Shown: positions 7,911-17,169, counted from the stretch's first letter. The stretch is DNA of 46,304 nt from Bacillota bacterium (GCA_023436225.1 JAEZKA010000005.1:1-46304), one strand, 5' to 3'. Numbers and translations are program-made. Notes: a model not told the origin generated them from the letters alone.

Positions 7911-9305
7911 TTACTCCTGAAGTGCTTTTACTACAGTCTCAAAGCCCATAAAGTGGGAGGCCTTGACCAGTATTGCATCCTCCGGTTGAATAATGCTTTT
8001 TAGGGAAGCTAATAATTCCTCACGGTTTTTAAAATATACGAGCTGGAAGGAGGCTTTGGTTGGAGCTTCATCCAATTGCTCTTTTGCACCTTGATACATG
8101 TGAAGGGATAGTGTGCCGACACAGACCAGCAGATCAACCCCTACCGATGCGGCATATTCGCCAACCTCCTTATGAAGAATGGCTTCATTTATGCCAAGCT
8201 CTCCCATATCGCCCAATATGGCCACCCGTCTGTTAACAGCAGTGCTTAGCAGGTCAAGGGCGGTTTTCATGGATACCGGGTTCGCATTATAACAATCATC
8301 TATGATTGTCCATTGCTTCTCATGAAGAATGTTGCTTCGGCCGCCGACTGGTTTGACACAGGATAAACCTGCTTCGATCTCACGGTTTGTCAAATCAAGC
8401 AGACTTCCAACGGTGGTAGCAGCCAGAGCATTCATTATCATATGAGTTCCCGGTAGAGCAATTCTGGCATGGAAGGGTTTATGTCCGACATGAATGCTAC
8501 AGGAGCTTCCGAACAGACCATTTGTGATAATGTTAGTAGCAGTTACATCATTATCACTACCAAGACCAAAGCGAATGGGACGTTTGCCCTTAACCTCTTT
8601 GATGGTGGCTAACATATCATCGTCACCATTTATACATACACTACCATGCTCGTTAAGAAAATCAAATATTTCTGATTTTGCTTTTAGTATCCCTTCTCTG
8701 GAATGAAGATTCTCAAGATGACATTGACCAATATTCGTAATAACACAGATATCCGGCTTAGCAATCTCACTAAGTCGGTGCATTTCTCCAAAATCACTGA
8801 TACCCATTTCCAGAACAGCGATCTGATGATGGTCCCTGATGCGAAGTATGGTAAGAGGTAATCCGATTTCATTGTTAAAGTTGCCTTCTGTTTTTAATAC
8901 CTGATACTTTTGTTCTAAAACAGCACTGATGAATTCCTTGGTACTGGTCTTTCCTACACTGCCTGTGATGCCAACCACCTTGATTGTTAATTGATCACGA
9001 TACCACATTGCGACCCTTTTTAAAGCGGTAAGGCTGTCGTCGACCAGTATGTAGGGGCCCTTGGGAGCTAGTGGTGCTTTCTCACATATAACGCCGATCG
9101 CCCCTTTATCAAATACCTCGCTGATATAGCTATGACCATCGACGCGTTCTCCGACTGAGGCAATGAACAAATAGTCCTTCTCAACCTTTCTTGAGTCCAT
9201 GACCACACCAGCAACCTCATGACCGGGGTCCACCCCGTATAGCTTACCATTGATTGCTTTCGCAATCTGAGTTAATGTCATATTCTTCAAACTAAAATCC
9301 TCCAT
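7911..9305 (-). CDS. murF: UDP-N-acetylmuramoyl-tripeptide--D-alanyl-D-alanine ligase MurF
   Basis: A 464-residue Mur ligase. It adds D-Ala-D-Ala to the UDP-MurNAc-tripeptide in the cytoplasm, the last soluble step of the peptidoglycan precursor. Visible features are the N-terminal MurF domain (residues 9-90), the ATP P-loop GITGSVGKTSTKE (about 107-120), TEGNFNNEIGLPLT, and the C-terminal Mur ligase domain with DDCYNANPVSM and ILGDMGELG. The ATG at 9305 is 15 bp after the ddl stop but has no clear ribosome binding site. A second ATG at 9281 (giving MTLTQIAKAINGKL) is equally consistent with the family N-terminus. Ddl immediately upstream makes the dipeptide that MurF consumes. Confidence 0.96.
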   Translation of the reverse strand: MEDFSLKNMTLTQIAKAINGKLYGVDPGHEVAGVVMDSRKVEKDYLFIASVGERVDGHSYISEVFDKGAIGVICEKAPLAPKGPYILVDDSLTALKRVAMWYRDQLTIKVVGITGSVGKTSTKEFISAVLEQKYQVLKTEGNFNNEIGLPLTILRIRDHHQIAVLEMGISDFGEMHRLSEIAKPDICVITNIGQCHLENLHSREGILKAKSEIFDFLNEHGSVCINGDDDMLATIKEVKGKRPIRFGLGSDNDVTATNIITNGLFGSSCSIHVGHKPFHARIALPGTHMIMNALAATTVGSLLDLTNREIEAGLSCVKPVGGRSNILHEKQWTIIDDCYNANPVSMKTALDLLSTAVNRRVAILGDMGELGINEAILHKEVGEYAASVGVDLLVCVGTLSLHMYQGAKEQLDEAPTKASFQLVYFKNREELLASLKSIIQPEDAILVKASHFMGFETVVKALQE

Positions 9306-9320
9306 AGATATATAACTCGG

Positions 9321-10349
9321 TTATTTATATTTGTTTAAGGATATCTCAATAATCTTCTCACATAGACTGGAAAAATCCATACCGATTGCCTGTGCCTCTT
9401 GGGGAAGCAGGGAGGTAGGGGTCATGCCGGGTAGGGTATTTGCCTCCAGACAGAAGATATTATCCTTCTCATCCAGCATAAAATCCATTCGTGCATATGT
9501 TTTTAAACGAAGAGCTACAAATACTTCCTCCGCAATTTTTTGCATTTTAATAGAGAGCTCCTCCTTTAGTACGGCAGGGCAGGTCTCAATGGCACTTCCG
9601 GCTTGATATTTATTCTTATAATCATAAAAGCCAATTAAAGGGGCAATCTCGATTACCGGTAAAGCCTTTCCATCAATAACGCCGACAGAAAATTCACGCC
9701 CGTTAATGAATTGTTCAATCACAACCTCATTTCCATAGGTGAAGGCCTCAAGGAGAGCGGACTCCATCTGGGCATCGGTATTGGCAATGGATACTCCGAC
9801 ACTGGAACCGCCGTTGCACACCTTAACGATGCAGGGGAACAGGTTCCACTCAAAGGCTTCCCCCTTCCTGACATGAATACCGTACGGGGTGGGTATATGA
9901 TAATAAGCGAATATTTCCTTCGTAATAGCCTTATCCATAGCCAAGGCACTACTTGTATAATCCGTACCCGTATATTTAATTCCCAATAAATCAAAGGCGG
10001 CCTGAAGCTTGCCATCCTCTCCGTTTTCGCCATGCAGCGCAAGAAATACGATATCGGCTTGATGGCAGATATCAATGACATTCGGACCAAAAAAGCTGTC
10101 TGAATTACCCATTCTCAGAGACTTTATCTGGGTGATGTCTGGGTTGCTTTCCTTAATTGCACCGAAATCAGCTGCAAAATCCTTCTCTATATCAAATATT
10201 TTGGAAACCTCGCCTTCGTAACCTAAATATACATCGAGTAAAACAACCTGGTGACCTTTACCCTTTAGGGCTTTATATATCATGCTTCCTGTTGATAGGG
10301 AAACATCTCTTTCTGTACTGGTTCCTCCAGCCAATACTACGATTTTCAT
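9321..10349 (-). CDS. ddl: D-alanine--D-alanine ligase
   Basis: A 342-residue ATP-grasp enzyme that joins two D-alanines. Recognisable are the N-terminal VVLAGGTSTERDVSLSTG, ALHGENGEDGKLQAAFDLLGIKYTG, the ATP-grasp region PCIVKVCNGGSSVGVSI, the glycine-rich REFSVGVIDG and the C-terminal metal-binding EANTLPGMTPTSLLP. The ATG at 10349 has a GAGGAAG ribosome binding site. It heads the two-gene ddl-murF operon on the minus strand. The promoter must lie in 10350-10500. Confidence 0.96.
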   Translation of the reverse strand: MKIVVLAGGTSTERDVSLSTGSMIYKALKGKGHQVVLLDVYLGYEGEVSKIFDIEKDFAADFGAIKESNPDITQIKSLRMGNSDSFFGPNVIDICHQADIVFLALHGENGEDGKLQAAFDLLGIKYTGTDYTSSALAMDKAITKEIFAYYHIPTPYGIHVRKGEAFEWNLFPCIVKVCNGGSSVGVSIANTDAQMESALLEAFTYGNEVVIEQFINGREFSVGVIDGKALPVIEIAPLIGFYDYKNKYQAGSAIETCPAVLKEELSIKMQKIAEEVFVALRLKTYARMDFMLDEKDNIFCLEANTLPGMTPTSLLPQEAQAIGMDFSSLCEKIIEISLNKYK

Positions 10350-10815
10350 TCTGCTTCCTCGCTTTCATCCATTCAATATCATCCAAAACAGTATAACGCA
10401 AAGAGCATTACAAGTAAAGATGATTAACTTTTTTCAGCACTATCCATCATATAAAAAGCACTAAGTGAAAAGAGCAGAAAAATCATCGATATTTGCCAAA
10501 GATTCACTTAATTGATTTGCTACAAATCATAATAAAAATCGATCAAATATCCTATAATAAGCTTGGGTGACCGTTTTTATCGCAAGTAAACAGAAATGTT
10601 ATTTTATTGCGTTAAAAGTCGGAATATTAGCAGAATGGTAGATTGCACAAAAATTACCATCATAATATTTGCCCTAGCTGTTAACAATAAGATTACAGGC
10701 AATACAAAACGAAATCACATGCGGTGATTAATACTTATAAGAACCGCTGAACCTACAATCAGCTGATTTTGTACTTGGTTGCTTTGATACTAATCAAAAT
10801 GGAGGTGAAACTAAT
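10350..10815. promoter_or_regulatory. Divergent intergenic region ddl / SASP with several inverted repeats
   Basis: A 466-bp region with no gene. It holds an inverted repeat TAAGTGAA (10462-10469) / TTCACTTA (10503-10510), a small hairpin GATTTG-cta-CAAATC (10514-10528), and a two-part hairpin at 10623-10669. Just before the SASP ribosome binding site is GATACTA (10786-10792) with TGATTT (10764-10769) 16 bases upstream. This is a possible forespore (SigG/SigF-like) promoter, but the start would be very close to the ribosome binding site, so I hold it only weakly. Confidence 0.45.
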
Positions 10816-11034
10816 ATGGCAAGCAATAATAATAGTGGATCAAACAGAGCAGAGGTTCCTCAGGCAAGAGAAGCTCTTGATCGTTTCAAAATGGAAATAG
10901 CTAACGAAATCGGTGTTCCGTTAAAACAAGGTTATAACGGCGATTTAACTAGCAAGCAGAATGGTTCTGTAGGTGGAGAAATGGTTAAACGTATGATCAG
11001 ACAGCAAGAACAACAGATGTCTGGCAGCAAATAA
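10816..11034 (+). CDS. Alpha/beta-type small acid-soluble spore protein (SASP)
   Basis: A 72-residue protein of the alpha/beta SASP family. It binds and protects DNA in the dormant spore and is degraded at germination. The family core is clear: AREALDRFKMEIANEIGVPL, which includes the GPR protease site region (EIANEIG), then GYNGDLTSKQNGSVGGEMVKRMI. The Asn/Ser-rich N-terminus is typical. The ATG has a GGAGGTG site (10801-10807). It is monocistronic, with a terminator 40 bp after the stop. In this family expression is in the forespore under SigG. Its presence shows that the organism is a spore former. Confidence 0.96.
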   Translation: MASNNNSGSNRAEVPQAREALDRFKMEIANEIGVPLKQGYNGDLTSKQNGSVGGEMVKRMIRQQEQQMSGSK

Positions 11035-11074
11035 TAATTTCTAGACTGCATAAAAAAACATCACTTGGATACAG

Positions 11075-11102
11075 CATCACCGTTATCGGGTGATGTTTTT
11101 TT
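11075..11102 (+). terminator. Intrinsic terminator of the SASP gene
   Basis: Stem CATCACC (11075-11081) / GGTGATG (11089-11095) with a 7-nt loop, followed by seven T. Confidence 0.9.
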
Positions 11103-11212
11103 GTATAAATAACAATTTCCATTTCCATAATCACACTATCTATGTTAAAATAGACGTACTTTAAGTATTTTGAGTACATGTGATGTACGAAAATGAGCAT
11201 ATACATATACTA

Positions 11213-11249
11213 GAATCAAAAGCGTCTGCGAAGCTGGCGCTTTTGATTC
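11213..11249. repeat. 12-bp perfect inverted repeat without T-tract upstream of glmM
   Basis: GAATCAAAAGCG (11213-11224) and CGCTTTTGATTC (11238-11249) separated by 13 nt. There is no T-run on either side. It lies about 73 bp before glmM, so it may be in the glmM leader or be a DNA-binding palindrome. Confidence 0.75.
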
Positions 11250-11321
11250 GTAGAATTTAGTAGTATTGATTTAATATTCTATGAAGCTGGGTTTTGATAA
11301 TAAAATAGGAAAGGATATGAG

Positions 11322-12668
11322 ATGATGGGTAAATATTTTGGAACAGATGGCTTCCGCGGTGAGGCAAATGTCAATCTGACAGTAATGCATGCATATAAAG
11401 TGGGAAGATTCTTGGGACACTATTACGGTAAGGAGCATAAGGCGAATATTGTGATAGGAAAGGACACAAGACGAAGCAGTTACATGTTTGAGTATTCCCT
11501 GGTGGCTGGACTGACAGCAAGCGGAGCAGACGTATATCTGTTACATGTAACCCCAACACCAAGCATATCATACGTAGTACGGAGTGAAGGCTTTGATTGT
11601 GGTATCATGATTTCGGCCAGTCATAATCCCTATTACGATAACGGTATTAAAGTAATCAATGGAAATGGCTATAAGCTGGAGGCTGAGGTAGAGGATTTAA
11701 TTGAAGCTTATATTGACAGTGAGGAAGATAATCTTCCCTTTGCTACCAGAGAGAATATAGGACGTACGGTTGATTATGCGATCGGAAGAAATCGTTACAT
11801 AGGCTACCTCATATCATTGGCTACCAGATCCTTTTCTGACAAACGTGTCGGCCTTGATCTTGCGAATGGTGCTGCGACTACCGTTGCGAAGGGTGTCTTT
11901 GATGCACTCGGTGCTAAGACCTTTGTAATCAACAGTGAACCGGATGGCACTAATATTAATCGGAATTGCGGTTCCACTCATATAGAGCATCTGCAAAAAT
12001 TCGTTGTGGAGAATAAACTGGATGTCGGTTTTGCGTATGATGGAGACGCAGATCGTTGTTTAGCTGTGGATGAAAAGGGAAATATATTAGACGGAGATTT
12101 GATTATGTATCTTTGCAGTGTCTATATGAAAAGCTGCAATGACCTGAAGAATAACACCGTAGTCACTACCGTTATGTCTAATCTTGGTCTTTATAAGGCA
12201 TTGGATAACAAGGGGATTAAGTACGAGAAGACTGCCGTGGGTGATAAATATGTATATGAGAATATGATGGCAAACGGTCACTCCATTGGAGGAGAACAGT
12301 CCGGCCATATCATTTTTAGTAAGCATGCCACTACGGGTGACGGAGTTCTTACCTCTTTGAAGATTATGGAGGTTATGCTTGAGAGTAAAGCACCGTTATC
12401 AGAGCTTCTAAAGGAAATCACAATTTATCCGCAGCTTATGGTGAATGTCAAGGTACATAACAAGAAAGCAGTGAAGGAAGACACGGCGGTTATGGCAGCA
12501 GTAAGTGAGGTTGAGAAGGAGTTGGGTAATGAAGGGCGGATCTTGGTCCGGGAAAGCGGTACAGAGCCTGTAGTCCGTGTTATGGTAGAAGCAGCTTCGG
12601 AAGAAATTTGCTGTACTCTGGTGGATCAGGTCGTAGAGGTGATGAAGTCACAGGGACATGTAAAATAG
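11322..12668 (+). CDS. glmM: Phosphoglucosamine mutase
   Basis: A 448-residue alpha-D-phosphohexomutase that converts glucosamine-6-phosphate to glucosamine-1-phosphate, feeding UDP-GlcNAc and so peptidoglycan. Visible are the start GKYFGTDGFRG, the active-site serine loop ISASHNPYYDNGIKV (Ser100), the metal-binding loop DGDADR, the sugar-binding GGEQSGHIIF, and the C-terminal phosphate-binding RESGTEPVVRVMVE. Two ATG codons are adjacent (11322 and 11325); AAGGA at 11311-11315 fits either. It is flanked by SASP and trigger factor genes and looks monocistronic. Confidence 0.96.
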   Translation: MMGKYFGTDGFRGEANVNLTVMHAYKVGRFLGHYYGKEHKANIVIGKDTRRSSYMFEYSLVAGLTASGADVYLLHVTPTPSISYVVRSEGFDCGIMISASHNPYYDNGIKVINGNGYKLEAEVEDLIEAYIDSEEDNLPFATRENIGRTVDYAIGRNRYIGYLISLATRSFSDKRVGLDLANGAATTVAKGVFDALGAKTFVINSEPDGTNINRNCGSTHIEHLQKFVVENKLDVGFAYDGDADRCLAVDEKGNILDGDLIMYLCSVYMKSCNDLKNNTVVTTVMSNLGLYKALDNKGIKYEKTAVGDKYVYENMMANGHSIGGEQSGHIIFSKHATTGDGVLTSLKIMEVMLESKAPLSELLKEITIYPQLMVNVKVHNKKAVKEDTAVMAAVSEVEKELGNEGRILVRESGTEPVVRVMVEAASEEICCTLVDQVVEVMKSQGHVK

Positions 12669-12749
12669 TTGAACTGCTATATTTGTTTATAAACTTTTAT
12701 AACAAAATAGTACTAAACAAAAATAAAAATGGTATTTACAGAAAGCATA

Positions 12750-12758
12750 TGTTATAAT
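12750..12758 (+). promoter_or_regulatory. Extended -10 promoter upstream of tig
   Basis: TGTTATAAT is a perfect TATAAT with the TG extension; no good -35 is seen at the right distance. It lies 170 bp before the tig ATG, implying a leader of about 160 nt. Confidence 0.5.
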
Positions 12759-12927
12759 ATACTAATGTCAAAATATCTGCAAACGCAGAAACTAAGTACT
12801 TTTGCATTAGAAGCGTATGAAATGAACATAAATAGCAAAAAGTAAGATGCAGAATATGCTTGAAAGAAAAGTCTTTCAGGACGAATAAGAGGGATAAAAC
12901 TTTCCCAATATACTAGGAGGATTCAAA

Positions 12928-14214
12928 ATGAGTTTACAGGTTGAAAAATTGGAGAAAAATATGGCAAAGCTTACAATAGAGGCTTCCGCTGAGGAATTTG
13001 AGAGTGCTTTAGAGAAAGCATATCAAAAGAACAGAAACAAGATTAATGTTCAGGGCTTCCGTAAGGGTAAGGCTCCTCGTGCCATCATCGAGAAGATGTA
13101 TGGTGCAAGCATTTTCTATGAGGATGCAGCAAACGAGATTATACCAGAGGCTTATGAGAAGGCTGCCGGTGAAAGCGGTCTTGAGATCGTATCCAGACCG
13201 GACATCGATGTAGTTCAGGTAGAGAAGGGTAAAAGCTTTATCTTCACAGCAGAAGTTGCTTTAAAACCGGAAGTAACCTTAGGGACCTATAAGGGAATTA
13301 AGGTAGAGAAGAAGGAAGCTGAAGTAACAGAAGATGAGATTATGGCTCAGATTAATAAAGAGCGTGAGCAGAATTCCAGAACCATCACCATAGAGGATAG
13401 AGCTGTTCAGGATGGCGATATTACTGTAATCGATTTTGAAGGCTTTGTTGACGGAGTTGCTTTTGAAGGGGGCAAAGGAGAGAATTACTCTCTTACCATA
13501 GGCTCTCATTCCTTCATAGATACCTTCGAGGAGCAATTAATCGGTAAGGCAATCGGAGAAGAGACAGAGGTTAATGTTACTTTCCCTGAAGAGTACCAGG
13601 CGAAGGAGTTAGCAGGTAAGCCGGCATTATTTAAGGTTACTGTCAAAGAGATCAAAGTAAAGGAACTTCCTGAGTTAGATGATGATTTCGCACAGGATGT
13701 ATCTGAATTTGATACTTTGGATGAATATAAAGAGAATATCAAGGCTACAATTAAGGAAAATAAAGAAAAAGAATTAAAAACAGCAAAAGAGAACGAAGTA
13801 GTGGATAAGATTATCGAAGGAGCCACTATGGATATTCCTGAGCCAATGATCGCTGTACAGGTTAATCAGATGGCAGAGGATTTTGCGCAGAGAATGCAGT
13901 ATCAGGGTCTTTCCCTCGAGCAGTATTTCCAGTTTACCGGTATGGACGCAAACAAATTTATGGAGACCTTAAAGCCTCAGGCTCTTAAGCGTATCCAGAG
14001 CAGATTGGTATTAGAGGCAGTAGCAAAGGCAGAGAAGATCGAAGTGTCCGATGAGGATATGGAGAAAGAGCTTACAGAGATGTCTTCCATGTATCAGATG
14101 GAATTAGATAAATTAAAGGAATTAATCGGCGAGAAGGAAAAAGAGCAGATTAAGGCTGACATTGCTGTTCAGAAGGCAGTAGACTTTGTAGTTGCTGAGG
14201 CAGAGGAAGTATAA
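12928..14214 (+). CDS. tig: Trigger factor (ribosome-associated chaperone)
   Basis: A 428-residue chaperone that meets nascent chains at the ribosome exit tunnel. The N-terminal ribosome-binding domain contains the signature GFRKGKAPR (about residue 44). The central FKBP-type prolyl isomerase domain spans roughly 150-240 (VQDGDITVIDFEGFVDGVAFEGG), and the C-terminal helical arms fill the rest, ending in acidic EAEEV. Length matches the family. AGGAGG precedes the ATG. It is followed by clpP and clpX in the classic tig-clpP-clpX order. Confidence 0.97.
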   Translation: MSLQVEKLEKNMAKLTIEASAEEFESALEKAYQKNRNKINVQGFRKGKAPRAIIEKMYGASIFYEDAANEIIPEAYEKAAGESGLEIVSRPDIDVVQVEKGKSFIFTAEVALKPEVTLGTYKGIKVEKKEAEVTEDEIMAQINKEREQNSRTITIEDRAVQDGDITVIDFEGFVDGVAFEGGKGENYSLTIGSHSFIDTFEEQLIGKAIGEETEVNVTFPEEYQAKELAGKPALFKVTVKEIKVKELPELDDDFAQDVSEFDTLDEYKENIKATIKENKEKELKTAKENEVVDKIIEGATMDIPEPMIAVQVNQMAEDFAQRMQYQGLSLEQYFQFTGMDANKFMETLKPQALKRIQSRLVLEAVAKAEKIEVSDEDMEKELTEMSSMYQMELDKLKELIGEKEKEQIKADIAVQKAVDFVVAEAEEV

Positions 14215-14407
14215 GATATCACACTTACTACATGCTACTTTCTTAAAGGTAGTCCCCTAAGTATTTTGGTTTAAAAAAATCCTTTATTCACAATGATCAT
14301 TAATGCTGCCAAACTACATCAGTTTGGATGGTAGCACATTATTTATGACAATGGAAAGGTCGACAAGCGTGCTTTCTATTGTGCAAATTGAAAAGGAGGA
14401 TAATTGT

Positions 14408-14989
14408 ATGAGTTTAGTACCTTATGTCATTGAACAAACTAGTCGTGGTGAGAGAAGTTATGATATCTATTCCAGACTATTAAAGGAAAGAATCATTTTC
14501 CTCGGAGAAGAAGTTACCGATGTATCTGCCAGCTTAATCGTTGCGCAGCTGTTATTCTTAGAGTCAGAAGATCCAGGTAAGGATATTAATTTCTATATCA
14601 ATAGTCCGGGCGGGTCTGTTACTGCAGGTATGGCAATTTATGATACGATGAATTATATTAAATGTGACGTATCTACCATCTGTATTGGTATGGCAGCTAG
14701 CATGGGTGCCTTCCTCTTATCCGGCGGTACAAAAGGTAAGAGATTTGCGCTTCCTAATGCGGAGGTTATGATTCATCAGCCCTCTGGCGGTGCAAAGGGT
14801 CAGGCTACCGATATTCAGATTGTAGCGGAAAAAATTATTAAATCAAAAAGACAGATCAATGAGATCCTTGCAGCAAATACGGGCAAGCCGATCGAAGTCA
14901 TTGAGCGTGATACAGAAAGAGATTTTTATATGAGTGCAGAAGAAGCTCGTGATTACGGAATTATCGATGGTATCTTAGCACGCAGATAA
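14408..14989 (+). CDS. clpP: ATP-dependent Clp protease proteolytic subunit
   Basis: A 193-residue serine protease subunit. The core starts with SLVPYVIEQTSRGERSYDIYSRLLKER. The catalytic serine is in GMAASMGAFLL, the histidine in VMIHQPSGGAKGQ and the aspartate in ERDTERDFYMS. It forms tetradecameric barrels and degrades proteins delivered by ClpX (next gene) or ClpC/ClpA. I start at ATG 14408 with AAGGAGG upstream; a longer frame from 14303 adds 35 non-conserved residues that cross the ribosome binding site. Confidence 0.97.
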   Translation: MSLVPYVIEQTSRGERSYDIYSRLLKERIIFLGEEVTDVSASLIVAQLLFLESEDPGKDINFYINSPGGSVTAGMAIYDTMNYIKCDVSTICIGMAASMGAFLLSGGTKGKRFALPNAEVMIHQPSGGAKGQATDIQIVAEKIIKSKRQINEILAANTGKPIEVIERDTERDFYMSAEEARDYGIIDGILARR

Positions 14990-15028
14990 AAGCTAACCTA
15001 TTAAGCAGAGAGAAGAGGTGATAAGGCA

Positions 15029-16324
15029 GTGGCAGGAAAGGTAGATGACAGAAAACAACTAAGATGTTCCTTTTGCAATAAAACTCAGGACCAGGTAAGA
15101 AAATTGATTGCTGGACCGGGTGTCTATATATGTGATGAATGTATTGAGATATGCAGCGAGATTATTGAAGAAGAATTTGAAGGTGAACCAGTAGCGAACA
15201 CAGATATCAACCTGTTGAAACCTGCAGAGATCAAGGCTTTCTTAGATCAGCACGTTGTTGGGCAAAATGAAGCAAAGAAGGTTCTGGCTGTCTCTGTATA
15301 TAATCATTACAAACGAGTGCTTGTTGAAAAGGATTTGGATGTTGAGCTACAGAAAAGTAATATTCTTATGATTGGACCTACCGGTTCTGGTAAGACCTAT
15401 CTGGCTCAAACCCTAGCAAAATTATTGAACGTACCCTTCGCAATTGCAGATGCGACTGCGCTGACCGAGGCGGGATATGTAGGTGAAGATGTTGAGAATA
15501 TCCTCCTGAAAATCATCCAGGCTGCAGACTTTGATATTGAGCGAGCAGAGTATGGTATTATTTATATCGATGAGATAGATAAAATAACCAGAAAATCAGA
15601 GAATACCTCTATTACGAGAGATGTATCCGGTGAGGGTGTACAGCAGGCACTGTTAAAGATTCTGGAGGGCACGGTTGCTTCCGTACCGCCACAGGGTGGC
15701 AGAAAGCATCCTCATCAGGAATTCATTCAAATTGATACTACAAATATTTTGTTTATTTGTGGCGGTGCATTTGACGGCCTGGAGAAAATTATTGAAGCTC
15801 GTACCGGGCAGAAATCCATTGGGTTTAATGCTCAGATTGCCGAGAAGAACAAGACCAATGTAGGCGAGCTGTTCCGTCAGGTAATGCCACAGGATATGAT
15901 TAAATTTGGTCTTATTCCTGAATTCGTAGGACGTGTCCCGGTTACGGTAGCACTTGATATGCTGGATGAAGAGGCGTTGGTTCGTATTCTTACTGAGCCG
16001 AAGAATGCTATCACAAAGCAGTATAAGAAGCTGTTCGAGCTGGATGGTGTTGAACTGGAATTTGAAGAGGGTGCTCTGGATGAGATTGCAAAGCAGTCCT
16101 TTAAGAGAAAGATTGGTGCACGAGGACTTCGCGCTATTATGGAGAATGTTATGATGGATTCTATGTATAATATTCCTTCTGATGCGAATGCGACTAAGTG
16201 TATTATTACAAGGGATGCAGTTCTTGGCAAAGAGAAGCCTACGATCGTACTTTCTGATGAAGTAGTAACCAGAAAGCCGATTGTGAAACGCAGTACAAAA
16301 AAGAGTAAAGACGAGATAGCATAA
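15029..16324 (+). CDS. clpX: ATP-dependent Clp protease ATP-binding subunit ClpX
   Basis: A 431-residue AAA+ unfoldase that recognises tagged substrates and feeds them to ClpP. The N-terminal zinc-binding domain has the C4 pattern CSFCNKTQ...YICDECIEIC. The AAA+ domain shows Walker A GPTGSGKT, Walker B IIYIDEIDKI, the pore-loop region and a sensor-2 segment (KIGARGLRAIMENVMM). It ends in a Lys-rich tail. The start is GTG at 15029, with AGAGGTG eight bases upstream, and it lies 39 bp after the clpP stop. A long terminator ends the unit. Confidence 0.97.
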   Translation: MAGKVDDRKQLRCSFCNKTQDQVRKLIAGPGVYICDECIEICSEIIEEEFEGEPVANTDINLLKPAEIKAFLDQHVVGQNEAKKVLAVSVYNHYKRVLVEKDLDVELQKSNILMIGPTGSGKTYLAQTLAKLLNVPFAIADATALTEAGYVGEDVENILLKIIQAADFDIERAEYGIIYIDEIDKITRKSENTSITRDVSGEGVQQALLKILEGTVASVPPQGGRKHPHQEFIQIDTTNILFICGGAFDGLEKIIEARTGQKSIGFNAQIAEKNKTNVGELFRQVMPQDMIKFGLIPEFVGRVPVTVALDMLDEEALVRILTEPKNAITKQYKKLFELDGVELEFEEGALDEIAKQSFKRKIGARGLRAIMENVMMDSMYNIPSDANATKCIITRDAVLGKEKPTIVLSDEVVTRKPIVKRSTKKSKDEIA

Positions 16325-16333
16325 TATTGAAAG

Positions 16334-16414
16334 GCTGTTGCCTCGTGATGATGAGGATGAGGAGGTAAGTCATAACCTCCGAACATCAACTCATATACGA
16401 GGAACAGCTTTTTT
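16334..16414 (+). terminator. Long intrinsic terminator after clpX
   Basis: GCTGTT-g-CCTCGT (16334-16346) pairs with ACGAGGAACAGC (16397-16408), followed by six T. The 50-nt apex contains a second stem GGAGGT (16361-16366) / ACCTCC (16375-16380). Confidence 0.85.
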
Positions 16415-16518
16415 CAGTAACGTTAATAAAGTTGCGAATGAAATAAGCAATGAAATTTATTTATAAAGTAAAGTGAAAGAAATTACACTTTTGCAGAGTG
16501 CCATCATGGAGGAGAAAT

Positions 16519-17151
16519 ATGATAATAAAGAGTGCAAATTTGGAGACGGTATGCGGGATTACCAGCGTTTTACCGGTCAATGAAAAACCGGAGATAGCTT
16601 TTGCGGGTAAATCAAATGTTGGTAAATCATCCTTAATCAATGCCCTTATGAATCGGAAATCTCTTGCCAGAACCTCTGGTCAGCCTGGTAAGACGCAGAC
16701 TATTAACTTCTATAATATTAATGATGCTTTATATTATGTAGATCTGCCGGGTTATGGATATGCAAAGGTATCAGGATCCATTAAGGAAAAATGGGGAAAG
16801 ATGATCGAAAAATACCTGAAGACCTCAGGTCAACTTAAGATGATCTTCCTTCTATTGGATATTCGTCATGAGCCTTCTGCTAACGATAAGAGTATGTATG
16901 ACTGGATCATATATCAAGGATTTCACCCGGTCATCATTGCTACTAAGCTGGATAAGATAAATCGCAGTCAGATACAAAAGCAGGTAAAAATTATTAAAGA
17001 GGGCTTACAGGTCGTACCGGGAACAAAGATATTCCCCTTTTCTGCCACTAGTAAACAAGGCAGGGAGGAAATATGGGCATATATCGAAGAGATATGTTTC
17101 ACACCACAGGAACCTGAGAGCTTGGCAGAGGCATTGGACAAATCGGAGTGA
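16519..17151 (+). CDS. engB: Ribosome biogenesis GTP-binding protein YsxC/EngB
   Basis: A 210-residue TRAFAC-class GTPase needed for assembly of the large ribosomal subunit. G motifs are seen: G1 GKSNVGKSS, G2 region RTSGQPGKTQTINFY, G3 DLPGYGYAK, G4 TKLDK, G5 near PFSATSKQG. I start at ATG 16519 because GGAGGAG (16508-16514) precedes it; the frame could extend to a GTG at 16498 but without support. In many Firmicutes this gene follows lon in a tig-clpP-clpX-lon-engB cluster. Here it directly follows the clpX terminator, so it needs its own promoter in 16415-16500. Confidence 0.96.
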   Translation: MIIKSANLETVCGITSVLPVNEKPEIAFAGKSNVGKSSLINALMNRKSLARTSGQPGKTQTINFYNINDALYYVDLPGYGYAKVSGSIKEKWGKMIEKYLKTSGQLKMIFLLLDIRHEPSANDKSMYDWIIYQGFHPVIIATKLDKINRSQIQKQVKIIKEGLQVVPGTKIFPFSATSKQGREEIWAYIEEICFTPQEPESLAEALDKSE

Positions 17152-17169
17152 CTATACTGCGTATAATAA

